From CAIVVT01 sp963757265 (GTDB taxonomy: Bacteria; Acidobacteriota; Terriglobia; Bryobacterales; Bryobacteraceae): DNA of 64,000 nucleotides. Shown piece after piece: positions 34,402 through 45,503 of the stretch. Each line of letters opens with the position of its first letter. The stretch's first letter is position 1. Both the position numbers and the translations under genes were made by a program. The DNA lies in contig CAVWRA010000006.1 of assembly GCA_963757265.1 (NCBI GenBank), positions 2,604,001-2,668,000 of the forward strand. Reading direction: 5' to 3'. The notes beneath the pieces are model-generated. The model was not told the origin of the DNA. It made no database searches and saw only the letters and a program-made list of their open reading frames with translations.

Positions 34402-35134
34402 ATGGTCCCTTTCTTTTTTACGTGAGAAATTCCCAAACTGCCGGACGCGGCACCGCGGCGGCGATTCGACTCATCCGTGAGCCGATATTATAACTGATCA
34501 GCGACAATAGCAAGCGCTAATCAGATGTGTTTCTCCAAAGATGAATCAATCGCCCCGGTACTAAGCGTTGTTCGTCACCTCAAATCATCTGTGCTGAAAG
34601 GGGGATATCAGTGGCAAACCTGAGGTAGCGTCGATTGGTGCTGAATGTCTTGCAGCTTTTGGTACCAACTGGCTACGAGTACCATGCGCACTGCCTTCGT
34701 CTTGTCTGAAAAGCGGCAGCCGCGCACCTGCCTGGAATCCGCTGACCAGCGATGCGACGGCGCCGAGGCAGGTTAGTGTTCGGCGCCTAGTATCGACGAA
34801 TCGGGTAAGCCCATCGCAGGCGCTAGACGATTGCCTTTCCAAGGTTTCGTCGATTGGGTCGGCATGATTTAAGGGGGCGATTCTTCCCAACCTCGATGAG
34901 GGGTTGAGAGCCGTGTCGGGACTATTGCGGGTGCGCTCAACCAGATCCGCGCTTAATTCAATCTGAAAGGGAGATGCTTGGCAGACAGTCAAGGCTCTAT
35001 CGCTGCTTTCATTTCAGTTCCCTTTATTGTGGACGAGTGACAGCGCGTCCTTTTCATTACCCAGAAGCGAGGGCCCATCACCTCGAATGATGGTAGGGTT
35101 GCCGACCACGCGTCCCCGATCCCTCTCGACCAAT
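34402..35134. other. Gene-poor interval with gene debris
   Basis: 34402-34980 contains no supported gene; one 135-codon minus-strand frame lacks a ribosome binding site and has a TTG start. At 35014-35140 (minus) a coding-like tail, VVGNPTIIRGDGPSLLG and KDALSLVHNKGN then stop, follows directly on the truncated esterase gene in another frame. Right after it comes GGAACTGAAATGAAAGCAGC, which looks like the start of a gene whose body is missing. This resembles a deletion scar. Confidence 0.4.
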
Positions 35135-36976
35135 TCAACGCATTGGACCGGCGAGCAGGACGATGACCTTGGGGTCGACGCCATCGAGTTCGCCGTTGTT
35201 GAGGCGCCAGAGGATGTTCTGGATGGTACCGCCGCCCCAGCCGAAGTCGGCCGCGTTCCAGCCGAAGAAGTTGTGCTTCCAATTTGCGAGCAGATCGGGA
35301 CGGTCAAGCGCGCCCCAACGGCGCGTGATGGAGTCGCCCTCGAAATAGATGTCGATGCCGCCTTGGCGCGCCTTTTCGACGAGCTGCGCGTGGGCGGTGA
35401 GGGAGTTCTGGTCCATGCGGGGCACGGGCTGATCGGCGGGGGGCAGCTGGGCCGGCATGTGCTTTTCCTCAGCCGGCGTCATCGACTGCGCCGCCTTCGC
35501 ACCGACCGGCGGCATGTGCCCGAGAAACTTGTCGGCCCAGGGGATGAAGTACTTCCAGTTGGGAGCGTCGGTGTGCCCGCCGTCGTGCTGGCGCCAGGCG
35601 AGCTGGCCGTCGAGCAAGCCGCTGTTGACCGGCGGCATCTTCGCATTCCGGTAATCGTCTCCCTGCCCCAGGTCCCTCGCGCCCAGCAGCCGGAACACGC
35701 GCCCCGCAGCCACGGTCGCCATATAGGAGCCCTGCTGGTCCAGCCATTTCGCGTCGCCCTTCTCGGGAATGCCATAGCTGATGAACGTCAACCGCGGCGC
35801 GCACAACGCGATCAGCTCGTGCGCATCGACCGGGATGTCGCCCGCGTTCTTGCTGCCGAATATGGCCTCCGCGGCGCCGTATTTGAGGAAGTTGCCGGCC
35901 ATCCAGTGATACCCGCCCGAGCCGGTGAGGTTTTCGACTTCTTCACCGAAGTTGCGGCGGTGGGGCTTGACGCCGCCCTCGCCCGAGGAGCCAACCAGCA
36001 CGACGGCGAAGCGCTGGTCAAAGGCCATGGTCACGAGCGCGGCTTTGCCGAAGCGCGAAACACCCTCGATGCCCACCTGTTTGGCGTTGACGGCTGTGTC
36101 GGTTTCGAGATAGTCCAGAGCGCGCGAGGCGCCCCAGCCCCAAGCTCGCAACGCGCCCCAGTCATCGGGCTTGCGCGGCTGGCCGTGGTTCACCAGGCCG
36201 ATGATGCCGCGCGTCAACCCGGCGCCGTTGTCGGGCTGCACGCTGCCGGGGTCGAGATAGGCGTAGCCCCAGCCATCGGCGATTAACTGCTCGGCGGCCG
36301 GCGGGTCAGAGCCCAGAATGGCCTTCATCCGCTCCCTCATTTCGGGGTTCTTGGCCATCATCTCGGTCATGCGCTTCATAAAGGCCGGGCTGCTGAACAT
36401 GATCATCACGGGCACGGGGCCGGTCGCCTTCGCGGGCGTCACCAGCGTCATTTGAATGTCGACCGTGATCGATGGGCAGGAGGTGTTGTCGACGTGGCCG
36501 ACGAGCTGTTTCTCGATGACCGCAATCGAACCGGCCGTGAAATCCTTCGTACTGGCGACGCTCCAGGTGACCTTCGGCAGGCTGGCCGGAATGCGCCCTA
36601 CGACTTCGTGCTCGAAGTCCTCGACAATCTCGGGCCGGCGCCGCCTCCACCACACTTTGGCCGAGGTGACCTTCTTGCCGTTGTTCAACGTCAGCGGGTC
36701 GGGCCAGTCAGGATATGGATTGGCCTTGGCCTCGTCAAAATTGGCGTGGTCGGGTGCTTTCTCATTGCCGTTCGGTCCTGGACGGAGGGTCTTGATGCCG
36801 AGCTGCTCCATCATGTTGCTGTGGTCCTGGACCGTGGTCCAGTTCATGGGCTGAGGCGGTGCGCCCGCAGCAGGCGGCGATTGTTGTGCGGACACGCAAC
36901 AACAGGCGAGAAAGGCCAGCAGGCCCAGCGGAATAAATCGGGATGAAACCATCAGACGGTGCATTGCGGACGTCAT
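35135..36976 (-). CDS. Glucuronoyl esterase (CE15-like) fused to a truncated SGNH/GDSL esterase domain
   Basis: 613 residues with signal sequence (FIPLGLLAFLACCCVSAQ). Residues ~60-490 match CE15-type glucuronoyl esterases: nucleophile S307 in GIEGVSRFGKAA and catalytic H468 in HDGGHTDAPNW. After a linker an SGNH hydrolase domain starts at residue ~535 with IYFEGDSITRRWG (S549) and GWGGGTIQNILWRL, but ends at VIVLLAGPMR, exactly where the block-III Asn (usually GTNN) should be; the Asp/His block is missing. So the esterase is probably active and the SGNH part is not. CE15 enzymes cut lignin-glucuronoxylan esters, fitting the adjacent hexuronate-type transporter. Confidence 0.8.
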   Translation of the reverse strand: MTSAMHRLMVSSRFIPLGLLAFLACCCVSAQQSPPAAGAPPQPMNWTTVQDHSNMMEQLGIKTLRPGPNGNEKAPDHANFDEAKANPYPDWPDPLTLNNGKKVTSAKVWWRRRRPEIVEDFEHEVVGRIPASLPKVTWSVASTKDFTAGSIAVIEKQLVGHVDNTSCPSITVDIQMTLVTPAKATGPVPVMIMFSSPAFMKRMTEMMAKNPEMRERMKAILGSDPPAAEQLIADGWGYAYLDPGSVQPDNGAGLTRGIIGLVNHGQPRKPDDWGALRAWGWGASRALDYLETDTAVNAKQVGIEGVSRFGKAALVTMAFDQRFAVVLVGSSGEGGVKPHRRNFGEEVENLTGSGGYHWMAGNFLKYGAAEAIFGSKNAGDIPVDAHELIALCAPRLTFISYGIPEKGDAKWLDQQGSYMATVAAGRVFRLLGARDLGQGDDYRNAKMPPVNSGLLDGQLAWRQHDGGHTDAPNWKYFIPWADKFLGHMPPVGAKAAQSMTPAEEKHMPAQLPPADQPVPRMDQNSLTAHAQLVEKARQGGIDIYFEGDSITRRWGALDRPDLLANWKHNFFGWNAADFGWGGGTIQNILWRLNNGELDGVDPKVIVLLAGPMR

Positions 36977-37239
36977 AGTAGGACTCTCGAACAGCTGATA
37001 TGACCGCGAAGGGGCCGCCGTCGGGCCGGCAACTGCAGGTCGCCGCTCTCCCATGCTAGGGCATCGCGCCACAGCGACGGCTGCGGTCTTGCTTCGTGCG
37101 GGCGCGCTTCACCGCGGCCGGTCTCATTCGAGAGGGCGGAGCGGGCGGCAATGGCCGCCGCCTGCAACTTGTCCGCTGGCCATAGCATCCACGGCGGCCG
37201 GGGAGGCGAAGCGGGCAGCCCCACTATAATCGAGTGACG

Positions 37240-38520
37240 ATGTCCAGTGCTTCTACGCCCGCCCTGCTGAGGCCGCGACGATCGCACTTTCGCTGGACGG
37301 TATGCGCGCTGCTTTTCCTCGCGACAACCATGAGCTACGTGGACCGCCAGGTCCTGAGCCTGCTGGCCAAGACGCTCGAGACCAGGATCGGCTGGAATGC
37401 GGTTCAGTACGGCAACATCACAATGGCCTTTTCTATCGCCTACGGGATCGGTTTGCTCCTGGCGGGGCGGTTGCTGGACAAGTTCGGCACGCGTATCGGG
37501 TTCGCCGTTGCCGTGGGACTGTGGAGCGCCGCGGCGATGCTGCACGCTGCCGCAACCTCGGCGTTCCAGTTCGGTGCCTGCCGCGCCTTGCTGGGATTGA
37601 GCGAGGCCGCGAATTTTCCGGCCTGCATCAAGACCGTCGCCGAGTGGTACCCGAAACGCGAGCGCGGGACTGCAACCGGGCTTTTCAACTCGGGTGCCAA
37701 TATCGGCGCGATCGGCACCATCCTGCTGGTCCCCTGGCTGGCGGAAAAGTACGGCTGGCAATCGACATTCCTGATGGCTGGGGCCATTGGACTGATCTGG
37801 GTGGCGCTCTGGCTCCTCATTTACAAGCCGCCGGAAGACCACCCCAAGGTGTCGGCTGAGGAGCTGGCGCTGATTCGCAGCGACCCGCTCGAGAAACTGG
37901 AGCAGGTTCCGTGGCGTCGCGTGTTTCCGAAGAAAGAAACCTGGGCGTTCGGGCTTGGCAAGTTCCTCACCGATCCCATTTGGTGGTTCTATCTGTTCTG
38001 GCTGCCCAAGTATCTTCAGGACACCTATCACCTCTCACTCGCGGATATCCGCTGGCCGATGCTGGTGGTCTACAATGCGGCGACCGTGGGCAGCGTGGCC
38101 GGAGGCTGGCTGTCGGGGAAGCTGATCGGTCTGGGCTGGTCAATCAATGCGGCGCGGAAGACGGCGATGCTGATCTGCGCGCTGTGCGTGCTTCCGGTGC
38201 TGTACGTGCCGTATTCGGGCCGCATCTGGGTGGTGGTGGCGATTCTGAGCCTCGCGGCAGCGGCTCACCAGGGCTGGTCGGCGAACCTGTTCACAACGGC
38301 TTCCGACATGTTCCCCCGCGTCGCAACCGGCAGCGTGGTGGGCATCGGTTCTGCCGTGGGCGCGGCGGGCAGCGCCCTCATGACGCAGTCGGCCGGGTGG
38401 ATCGTGACGTTGACCCGCAGCTATTCTCTGTTGTTCATGATTTCGGGCCTGGCTTATCTGGTCGCGCTGGGGGGCATGCAGCTGCTCTCCCCCAGGCTCG
38501 ATCGCGCCACACTGGACTGA
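37240..38520 (+). CDS. MFS transporter, anion:cation symporter family (hexuronate/sugar-acid type)
   Basis: 426 residues, about twelve transmembrane segments. The N-terminal helix LLFLATTMSYVDRQVLSLLA and the LDKFGTR loop, plus LLGLSEAANFPACIKTVAEWYPKRERGTATGLFNSG, are characteristic of ExuT/GudP-like hexuronate and glucarate symporters. A GTG two codons upstream (37234) is an alternative start. Divergent from the glucuronoyl-esterase gene, with which it makes a likely unit of release and uptake of uronic acids. Confidence 0.88.
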   Translation: MSSASTPALLRPRRSHFRWTVCALLFLATTMSYVDRQVLSLLAKTLETRIGWNAVQYGNITMAFSIAYGIGLLLAGRLLDKFGTRIGFAVAVGLWSAAAMLHAAATSAFQFGACRALLGLSEAANFPACIKTVAEWYPKRERGTATGLFNSGANIGAIGTILLVPWLAEKYGWQSTFLMAGAIGLIWVALWLLIYKPPEDHPKVSAEELALIRSDPLEKLEQVPWRRVFPKKETWAFGLGKFLTDPIWWFYLFWLPKYLQDTYHLSLADIRWPMLVVYNAATVGSVAGGWLSGKLIGLGWSINAARKTAMLICALCVLPVLYVPYSGRIWVVVAILSLAAAAHQGWSANLFTTASDMFPRVATGSVVGIGSAVGAAGSALMTQSAGWIVTLTRSYSLLFMISGLAYLVALGGMQLLSPRLDRATLD

Positions 38521-38569
38521 ACCCAGTGCTGCAGCCGTGGCGGGGCCGCGCCCGTCGCGAGAGTACTTC

Positions 38570-39874
<1,305 letters not shown>

Positions 39875-39914
39875 CGTGCACTGCCCCCTCTGGAGATTGT
39901 ATTCCTTCCAGTCG

Positions 39915-41999
39915 TCATGGCAACCGAGTGTTTCGATGTCGTGACGCCTTTCTGATGCCCCGCGACCCGCTGGCACGGAATGTACTGCCCGATGGGCCGG
40001 CTGCACGACGTTCAATCAGACCGCGTTTTCTGAGCTGTTCCAGCACCGCCAGCCACCCGGAAACGGGGTCGGCTCTTGCTTCGGGAGCGCCGGATTCCGC
40101 CGCCATTCTGGATGCGATGACGAATGCCTTACGCTTTCCGTTGCATAAAGATAGAAGCCTTGCGGTGAGGATCGGGAGGCGCAACAGATTGCCGCCGCTC
40201 GGGCCGCGGCGCCATACAACCGTCACCGGCACTCGCGCGTTGTCAGAGAGCGGATGGCCGGAAACCAATGCGTCAATCACGGCTTCAGGATCGGCAGGTA
40301 CTGGAAACAGGGCCACGGATTGAGGGATGACCGGGATTCCATCCCAGCCGATCGGATCCCGAGGGCCGCTGCGCACAATGATCAGAGGATCCAGTTCCGC
40401 GATATGGGATTGAACCGTCGCCAGAACCTGCGTTTCCAGGCGGCCGGCGATTGCCGCGGCAAAGTGGACAAAATCGCGGTGAAACTGAGGAGAAGAATAG
40501 TATGTGGATACCTCCGGCCAACGCTTGGGTGGCTTGCGAAAAGCGATCCAGCGCTCACACAGCATCCAGGGATCTCCGATTTCCCGGGCCAGGGAGACGG
40601 CCAGCCAACGGCAACGCAGGAAGGCCCATGCCAGGAACAGGCCGATCTCTTGCAGGAGTCTCCCGGGCATTCTGGTCGGTGCCGCATAGAAGTTCGGGAA
40701 CAAATCCGGATGCGTGGCAATCAGCCGCAGGTCGGTGGAGTGTTGTGGGAAACCCTGGTTGGAAAGATCGGAAATGCTCCCATCAAATTTGAGCCGCTCA
40801 CGATATTTGGCGTGAATCGGGGTGCCGGCGAGCGGGGCCAGGAACGAAATTTGAGGAACGACGTGTCTCTGGCCGGCAGCATCGAAAAGAAATTGGAGGG
40901 TGGCGCGCACATCCTCTTCTTCCTCTTCCGGAAAACCAATAATCGTAGAAGTCGTTGCCTGTATCGATCGTTGGCCGCACCACTGCACGACCTTCCGCGC
41001 CCGCTCGACATCGAGCTTCTTACCGATCAACTTTTGAATGCGGCCGGACCCGCTCTCGACGCCGAAGAACATGGCGATGCAACCGGCCTGCTGCATCCAA
41101 TCGAGTAGTTCCTCGTCCACGCCATCCGTCCGGGCGGAACACGTCCAGTGGAACTTCCGTCCGGATTCCAGCAGCTCCCGGCAAAACGAAATCACCCGCC
41201 GGCGATCCACCGTGAACATGTCATGAGTCAGTTCGAATTGCTTCACATGGAACCGCGAGGCAAGCTCCGTCATTTGCGCCAGGATGACTCTATCGCTCTT
41301 CAGCCGGAAGCGCCGGCGAAAGTAATCGTTGGTCGAGCAAAAGGTGCAGGAGAACGGACATCCCCTGCCAGCCTCCAGCCGCAGTGAGTGCGCACCGCGG
41401 ACGCCGGGCAGCAGGTGATAAGCAGGCAGCGGCAGGGCGTCAAGATCGAGCACCGGCGGCGCGTCCCGATTGCGCACAACGCGGGAGCTGTCACGGTAAG
41501 TGATGCCGGGGATCAGGTCCAGACGGGAGCGGCCGGACAAGCACTCCAGTAGTCGCGGAAATGATTCATCCGCTTCGCCTCGCACGATGGCATCCACACT
41601 GTCGAACGCGGTTAAAGTGGCGACGTCCGTGACTGTGGCCTGAGGCCCGCCCAGCACCACGCTACAGCCGGGACGCCGCCGCTTCACTTCCTCCGCGAAA
41701 CGCAGCATGAAGGGATAGGAGCTGCAAATCGTGCTCACGCCGAGAACATCGAAGTTCCGCGCGGCGATGCGCTCCGCCGCCAGGAGGGCCAGGTCGGCGC
41801 CTGGGTCCTGGGGGCCCATCTGGAATAAGTGCCGGCTCAAGTGGTGCAGCTCACAACCAACACCGGCCTTTTCCAGAATGGCCGCTAGTGTAAGCAGACC
41901 CAAACCCGCGTCCTCAGCCACCCGCCGGTCGGCAGCCGCAGTGGTTCGCAACTCCCAGAGGCCGACGACAGAGGGTGGAGAGACCAGACAGACGCGCAT
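39915..41999 (-). CDS. B12-binding radical SAM protein
   Basis: 694 residues. Residues 1-~150 are a cobalamin-binding Rossmann domain (VCLVSPPSVVGLWELR, DVLGVSTICSSYPF, VVLGGPQATV). The radical SAM barrel begins at ~205 with EAGRGCPFSCTFCSTNDYF, where C214-x3-C218-x2-C221 bind the 4Fe-4S cluster. GVESGSGRIQKLIGKKLD and IIGFPEEEEEDV complete the barrel. The C-terminus (~600-675) has a small helical segment, RLPILTARLLSLCNGKRKA then VSGWLAVLEQLRKRGLIE, resembling PqqD-like recognition domains. Start overlaps the small upstream gene as TAATG, so translation is coupled. Likely a methylase or other modifier; substrate not known. Confidence 0.88.
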   Translation of the reverse strand: MRVCLVSPPSVVGLWELRTTAAADRRVAEDAGLGLLTLAAILEKAGVGCELHHLSRHLFQMGPQDPGADLALLAAERIAARNFDVLGVSTICSSYPFMLRFAEEVKRRRPGCSVVLGGPQATVTDVATLTAFDSVDAIVRGEADESFPRLLECLSGRSRLDLIPGITYRDSSRVVRNRDAPPVLDLDALPLPAYHLLPGVRGAHSLRLEAGRGCPFSCTFCSTNDYFRRRFRLKSDRVILAQMTELASRFHVKQFELTHDMFTVDRRRVISFCRELLESGRKFHWTCSARTDGVDEELLDWMQQAGCIAMFFGVESGSGRIQKLIGKKLDVERARKVVQWCGQRSIQATTSTIIGFPEEEEEDVRATLQFLFDAAGQRHVVPQISFLAPLAGTPIHAKYRERLKFDGSISDLSNQGFPQHSTDLRLIATHPDLFPNFYAAPTRMPGRLLQEIGLFLAWAFLRCRWLAVSLAREIGDPWMLCERWIAFRKPPKRWPEVSTYYSSPQFHRDFVHFAAAIAGRLETQVLATVQSHIAELDPLIIVRSGPRDPIGWDGIPVIPQSVALFPVPADPEAVIDALVSGHPLSDNARVPVTVVWRRGPSGGNLLRLPILTARLLSLCNGKRKAFVIASRMAAESGAPEARADPVSGWLAVLEQLRKRGLIERRAAGPSGSTFRASGSRGIRKASRHRNTRLP

Positions 42000-42310
42000 T
42001 ACGGCTGAGTGCTCGGAGGTTTACGCGTCTTCGATTTCTGTCGCTTGGCAGGAGGACCCGTCGTAACTTTTGGTTGATGTAGACAAAGCGCCTCCTGGAA
42101 GTCGTATATCAGCGTCGGGATCAGAACCTTCCCCAAGCGCGAGTCGGTTTCCAGCGTCTTCTCAATTCCAGCTCGCAAAAGCTCCAGCTTCTCAACGCTA
42201 TCTTCGCCTGTGTACTGCTCGCCCTCGAGTATGGCCAGGATGGCGACCTTTTTCGCCAGGGGTTTCTTGGCCGGCCGATGCCTGGCTGCTGCCTTTTTCT
42301 TAGCTGCCAT
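41999..42310 (-). CDS. Small lysine-rich protein encoded directly upstream of radical SAM enzyme
   Basis: 103 residues. A basic N-terminus (AAKKKAAARHRPAKKPLAKK) leads into a helical middle (SVEKLELLRAGIEKTLETD, LIPTLIYDFQEALCLHQP) and a basic tail. One Cys only. No family recognised. It starts 28 bp after the kinase stop and its TAA shares a base with the radical SAM start (TAATG), so it is firmly part of the operon. Basic ends could bind nucleic acid; alternatively it is the peptide substrate or a partner of the radical SAM protein. GGAGATCAT precedes the ATG. Confidence 0.7.
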   Translation of the reverse strand: MAAKKKAAARHRPAKKPLAKKVAILAILEGEQYTGEDSVEKLELLRAGIEKTLETDSRLGKVLIPTLIYDFQEALCLHQPKVTTGPPAKRQKSKTRKPPSTQP

Positions 42311-42338
42311 GATGATCTCCTTAGTATTTCATCCGCTT

Positions 42339-45185
42339 TCATGGGGTCACTCCGGCGGCCCGCGGCCGCCGTAACCACAGAGTGCTCGTGGTTTCATCCA
42401 GATTCACAAACAGCCTGTCGCCTCCGATGGCCAGGCTCAAACTGGGCCTGGCAATGACTGAAGTTGTAAGCCGCGCGCGGTGCAGGTGCTGCACTGCTTG
42501 CGCAGTCCCGCTGGGGCGGCGGTTCGCATCGAATCGTTGTGCCCAGATGCACCCGAAACCGTCCCGTGTCGAATGATAGTAAAGAGTACGCCCATCGGCC
42601 GACCAGGTCGGCTTGTCGTTGAATCCTTGATCGGAGGTGATATCGACCCATCGTTCAGCCGGTTCCGCAGCCCAGTCTTCGAGCCGGGCGATCTGGATTC
42701 GGGCGTGGTCGCTGTCTATCTGATCGACGATTGCGAGCCTGTTCTGGTCCGGCGCAAGCGCGGCGCCGATGAAAGAACGGCCGGGGGCGCGGACGCAGGC
42801 GGCGCGCGAGCCGGATCTGAGATCCAATATGCCGATCTCTTCCGGTCGGCCGCTCGAGTATAAGAGATGAGTGCCGTCCGACGACCAGTCCCAGGGTGGC
42901 CCGCAATCGTCGCACAAGGTCCGGGTTTGGCCTGAATCTATTTGATACAGGATCAGAGGTTGTTTTCCCGCTGACTCGACACTATAAACGAGCTTCGTGC
43001 CATCCCGGCTGAGAACGGATACAGCCTGATCCGGAAGCGGGATCTGGCGTTCCGCGCCGGTCGTTCGATTATGTAACCAGGTCGGACGTGCCTGGCCAAT
43101 CCGGCGATTGAAGAGGAGCAAGCGGCCGTCAGCGGAAACGTGAAGCCTGTAATCCTGGTTCACGGTCCAGGTCTCGCGCGTAAGACTCGGCTGGGAGGTC
43201 CCTAAGGCCGCGCTCCAGATGTTCAGGTTATGATCGACAGCCACAAAAGCCAGAGTTCCGTCACTGAGGCTCCAGGGACTTGTCTCCACGCTGGTGCCTC
43301 GAGTGATCGGCTTGGGCCGGCTGGTCAGGTGCCCCCGCGCGAAGCCCACCTGCCAGATGTTCTCTGTCTCTCCTTGCTCCGCTGCAAACACGATGTTGCC
43401 GCCAGCCCAATGCGGCGGATACTCGGCCACCTTCAGGTTGAGTTCCCTGGTGATTGGGTAGAAGCCCACCTGCACGGGGGGGCTGCCCGCCGGTTTCCGC
43501 CGTACCAGCCACCAGTCCATCGATCCTTTCGGCGGGGCATTGCGGTCCTTCGTCGCTGTGACCAGAAGGGAATCTCCGTCTGGACTCCAGACCGGAAATC
43601 GACAGTCGGCGAAGTCCGGTAGCACCTCTTCCGGCGTCCCCCCCGCAACGGGAATCACATACGAGCGCGCGGAGGCCCTTGCCAGGTTCCCCTCTTCGCC
43701 GGTCCAATACGCTACGTACTGGCCATCCGGCGAGAAGCGGGGGTGTCGTCCCGCCGGGGCCAGACGGCGTTCTTCCCCTCCCAGGGTCGAAATGATGTAC
43801 AAGCCGCCATCCCGCTCGGAGCGATACGCGACCATGGTGCCGTCCGCGGAAACAGCCGGCTCGTCTTCATCGGCGCCCGGGCCCGTCAGAGGCTTCGAGT
43901 CGCCGAAGCGGATGTGCTTGACCCACACATCCAGGTCGCCATGTCCAGCCTTGTCGGATGTAAAAACCAGGATCTGCCCGTCGGCCGACAAAGAGGGGGC
44001 ATCGTACTCGCCGATCTCCGATTCGAGTCCGATCAGCTCGTAGGGCGCTTCAGGTGGGCGCCCCAACCGGTTATACAGCAACAGGATCGTGATCAGGGCA
44101 ATGGCGAGGGTTGCGGTCCCGCCGAAGATCCAGCGCCAGGGCGGCTTGTGCTGGGCCGCGGCTCCGTCGGCCGGTCGCCACTCCTTCGCCAGGGCGAAAA
44201 TGTATTTCAGGTCGCGCGCGGTTTGAAACCGCTCGTCCGGATCCTTGGCCAGGCACTTCCGGACCACCCGATCCAGCGGCTCGGCGACCTCGAGCGGCGC
44301 CGGTTCCCGCTCCAGGATTGCCGCCATGACACTGGGCGTCGTTGCGCCTTCAAACGCCCGCCGGCCGGCCAGCATCTCGTACAGCACGCAGCCGAACGAG
44401 AAAAGATCACTCCGCGCGTCCGCTTCCTCACCCTGGAGCCGCTCCGGCGCTATGTAGTGCGCCGTCCCGGGAACCTGGCCCTGCTCAGTGAGTGGGGCGG
44501 TCACCGTCTCGTCCGATTCCCTGGACTTCGCGGCTTGTTTCGCCAGTCCGAAATCCAGCAGCTTGATGCCTTGCCGGGTGACGAGGATGTTGGACGGCTT
44601 CAGGTCACGATGCGTGATGCCCTTGCGGTGCGCCGCATCCAGAGCATCCAGAATCTGCCCGGCGTACTCCACGGCCTTTTCCGCCGGCAGCGGACCCTTG
44701 AGCGGCTTACCGTCCACCAACTCCATGACGAGATAACCCGGCCCGACGTCATAGAGTTGGCAGATGTGGGGATGATTCAGCGCCGCCACGGCGCGCGCCT
44801 CCTGCCCGAAACGGTCAATCCGCTCCTGGTCGTGAGCCAGGCTCTCGGGCAGGACTTTGATTGCCACCTCGCGCTTCAGCCGCAAGTCGCGCGCCCGGTA
44901 GACCTCGCCCATGCCCCCGCGTCCGAGGAGCGCAATGATTTCAAAGTGGCCCAGCTTGTGGCCTGGCGCCAGGACAGGGACTTCCGGTCTGGCAGAGCCG
45001 GAGGTCGAACCCTCCCGCTGGCGATGATCTGTCGGGCTACCCTCGCTGGGCTGGTTGAGCAGGATTGCCACCTCGTGACTAAGGTCGGGATCGGACTGCG
45101 CAAGGAGAGCGGCGCGCTTGTCGGCCGGGCACTGCAAAGCAGCGTGGTACAGTTCCTCGATTTGCCGCCAACGTTCGGGAGTCAA
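42339..45185 (-). CDS. Membrane Ser/Thr protein kinase with TolB/PD40 beta-propeller
   Basis: 948 residues. Residues ~80-335 are a complete Hanks kinase: GRGGMGEV (88-95), K110 (VAIKVL), catalytic D194 (HRDLKPSN), DFG (211-213) and an APE-like APERLQGEE. One transmembrane helix (FGGTATLAIALITILLLYNR, ~residue 355-375) follows. The C-terminal ~560 residues are WD40-like PD40/TolB repeats (DAPSLSADGQILVFTSDKAG, HPRFSPDGQYVAYWTGEEG), placed outside the membrane. The N-terminus MTPERWRQIEELYHAAL is typical of acidobacterial kinases. First gene of the minus-strand operon; divergent from a PP2C phosphatase that could oppose it. Confidence 0.95.
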   Translation of the reverse strand: MTPERWRQIEELYHAALQCPADKRAALLAQSDPDLSHEVAILLNQPSEGSPTDHRQREGSTSGSARPEVPVLAPGHKLGHFEIIALLGRGGMGEVYRARDLRLKREVAIKVLPESLAHDQERIDRFGQEARAVAALNHPHICQLYDVGPGYLVMELVDGKPLKGPLPAEKAVEYAGQILDALDAAHRKGITHRDLKPSNILVTRQGIKLLDFGLAKQAAKSRESDETVTAPLTEQGQVPGTAHYIAPERLQGEEADARSDLFSFGCVLYEMLAGRRAFEGATTPSVMAAILEREPAPLEVAEPLDRVVRKCLAKDPDERFQTARDLKYIFALAKEWRPADGAAAQHKPPWRWIFGGTATLAIALITILLLYNRLGRPPEAPYELIGLESEIGEYDAPSLSADGQILVFTSDKAGHGDLDVWVKHIRFGDSKPLTGPGADEDEPAVSADGTMVAYRSERDGGLYIISTLGGEERRLAPAGRHPRFSPDGQYVAYWTGEEGNLARASARSYVIPVAGGTPEEVLPDFADCRFPVWSPDGDSLLVTATKDRNAPPKGSMDWWLVRRKPAGSPPVQVGFYPITRELNLKVAEYPPHWAGGNIVFAAEQGETENIWQVGFARGHLTSRPKPITRGTSVETSPWSLSDGTLAFVAVDHNLNIWSAALGTSQPSLTRETWTVNQDYRLHVSADGRLLLFNRRIGQARPTWLHNRTTGAERQIPLPDQAVSVLSRDGTKLVYSVESAGKQPLILYQIDSGQTRTLCDDCGPPWDWSSDGTHLLYSSGRPEEIGILDLRSGSRAACVRAPGRSFIGAALAPDQNRLAIVDQIDSDHARIQIARLEDWAAEPAERWVDITSDQGFNDKPTWSADGRTLYYHSTRDGFGCIWAQRFDANRRPSGTAQAVQHLHRARLTTSVIARPSLSLAIGGDRLFVNLDETTSTLWLRRPRAAGVTP

Positions 45186-45503
45186 GGCCCTGCCTCGGAA
45201 TGCTTGTTTCCCAATCTTACTGCACTATTGCCTTTCTAGATTCGATGTCCACCAAGGGTACCAGGTTGTCCTGATTTGCCGGCATCGACTGCTCTGGACC
45301 CGCCGGCACCGCCAGCCGCGGCGGGTATCCGTGCCGCTGCACTGCTTAACCAAGGGTCCAGGTTCATCCAGACCTGACCTCGGCTTTCTGCTCCACTGGA
45401 TTGCGAGGCGCATACCCGCTGAACGTCGTGTCATCCCTGCGTTTGCCCGCCGCTGCCCATCCGCGGCGCTGCTGCCCTCTGCCGGCTGTGGCGCCAATCC
45501 AAT
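45186..45503. promoter_or_regulatory. Divergent intergenic region between kinase and phosphatase genes
   Basis: 318 bp without a supported gene. It must hold the promoters of the kinase operon (leftward) and the FHA-GAF-PP2C gene (rightward). I could not pick a convincing -35/-10 pair on either strand, and no clear operator-like inverted repeat stands out. Confidence 0.35.

Noticed and set aside
34585..34992. 135-codon minus-strand ORF
   Set aside because: TTG start, no ribosome binding site, no recognisable family, and it lies in a degenerate interval.
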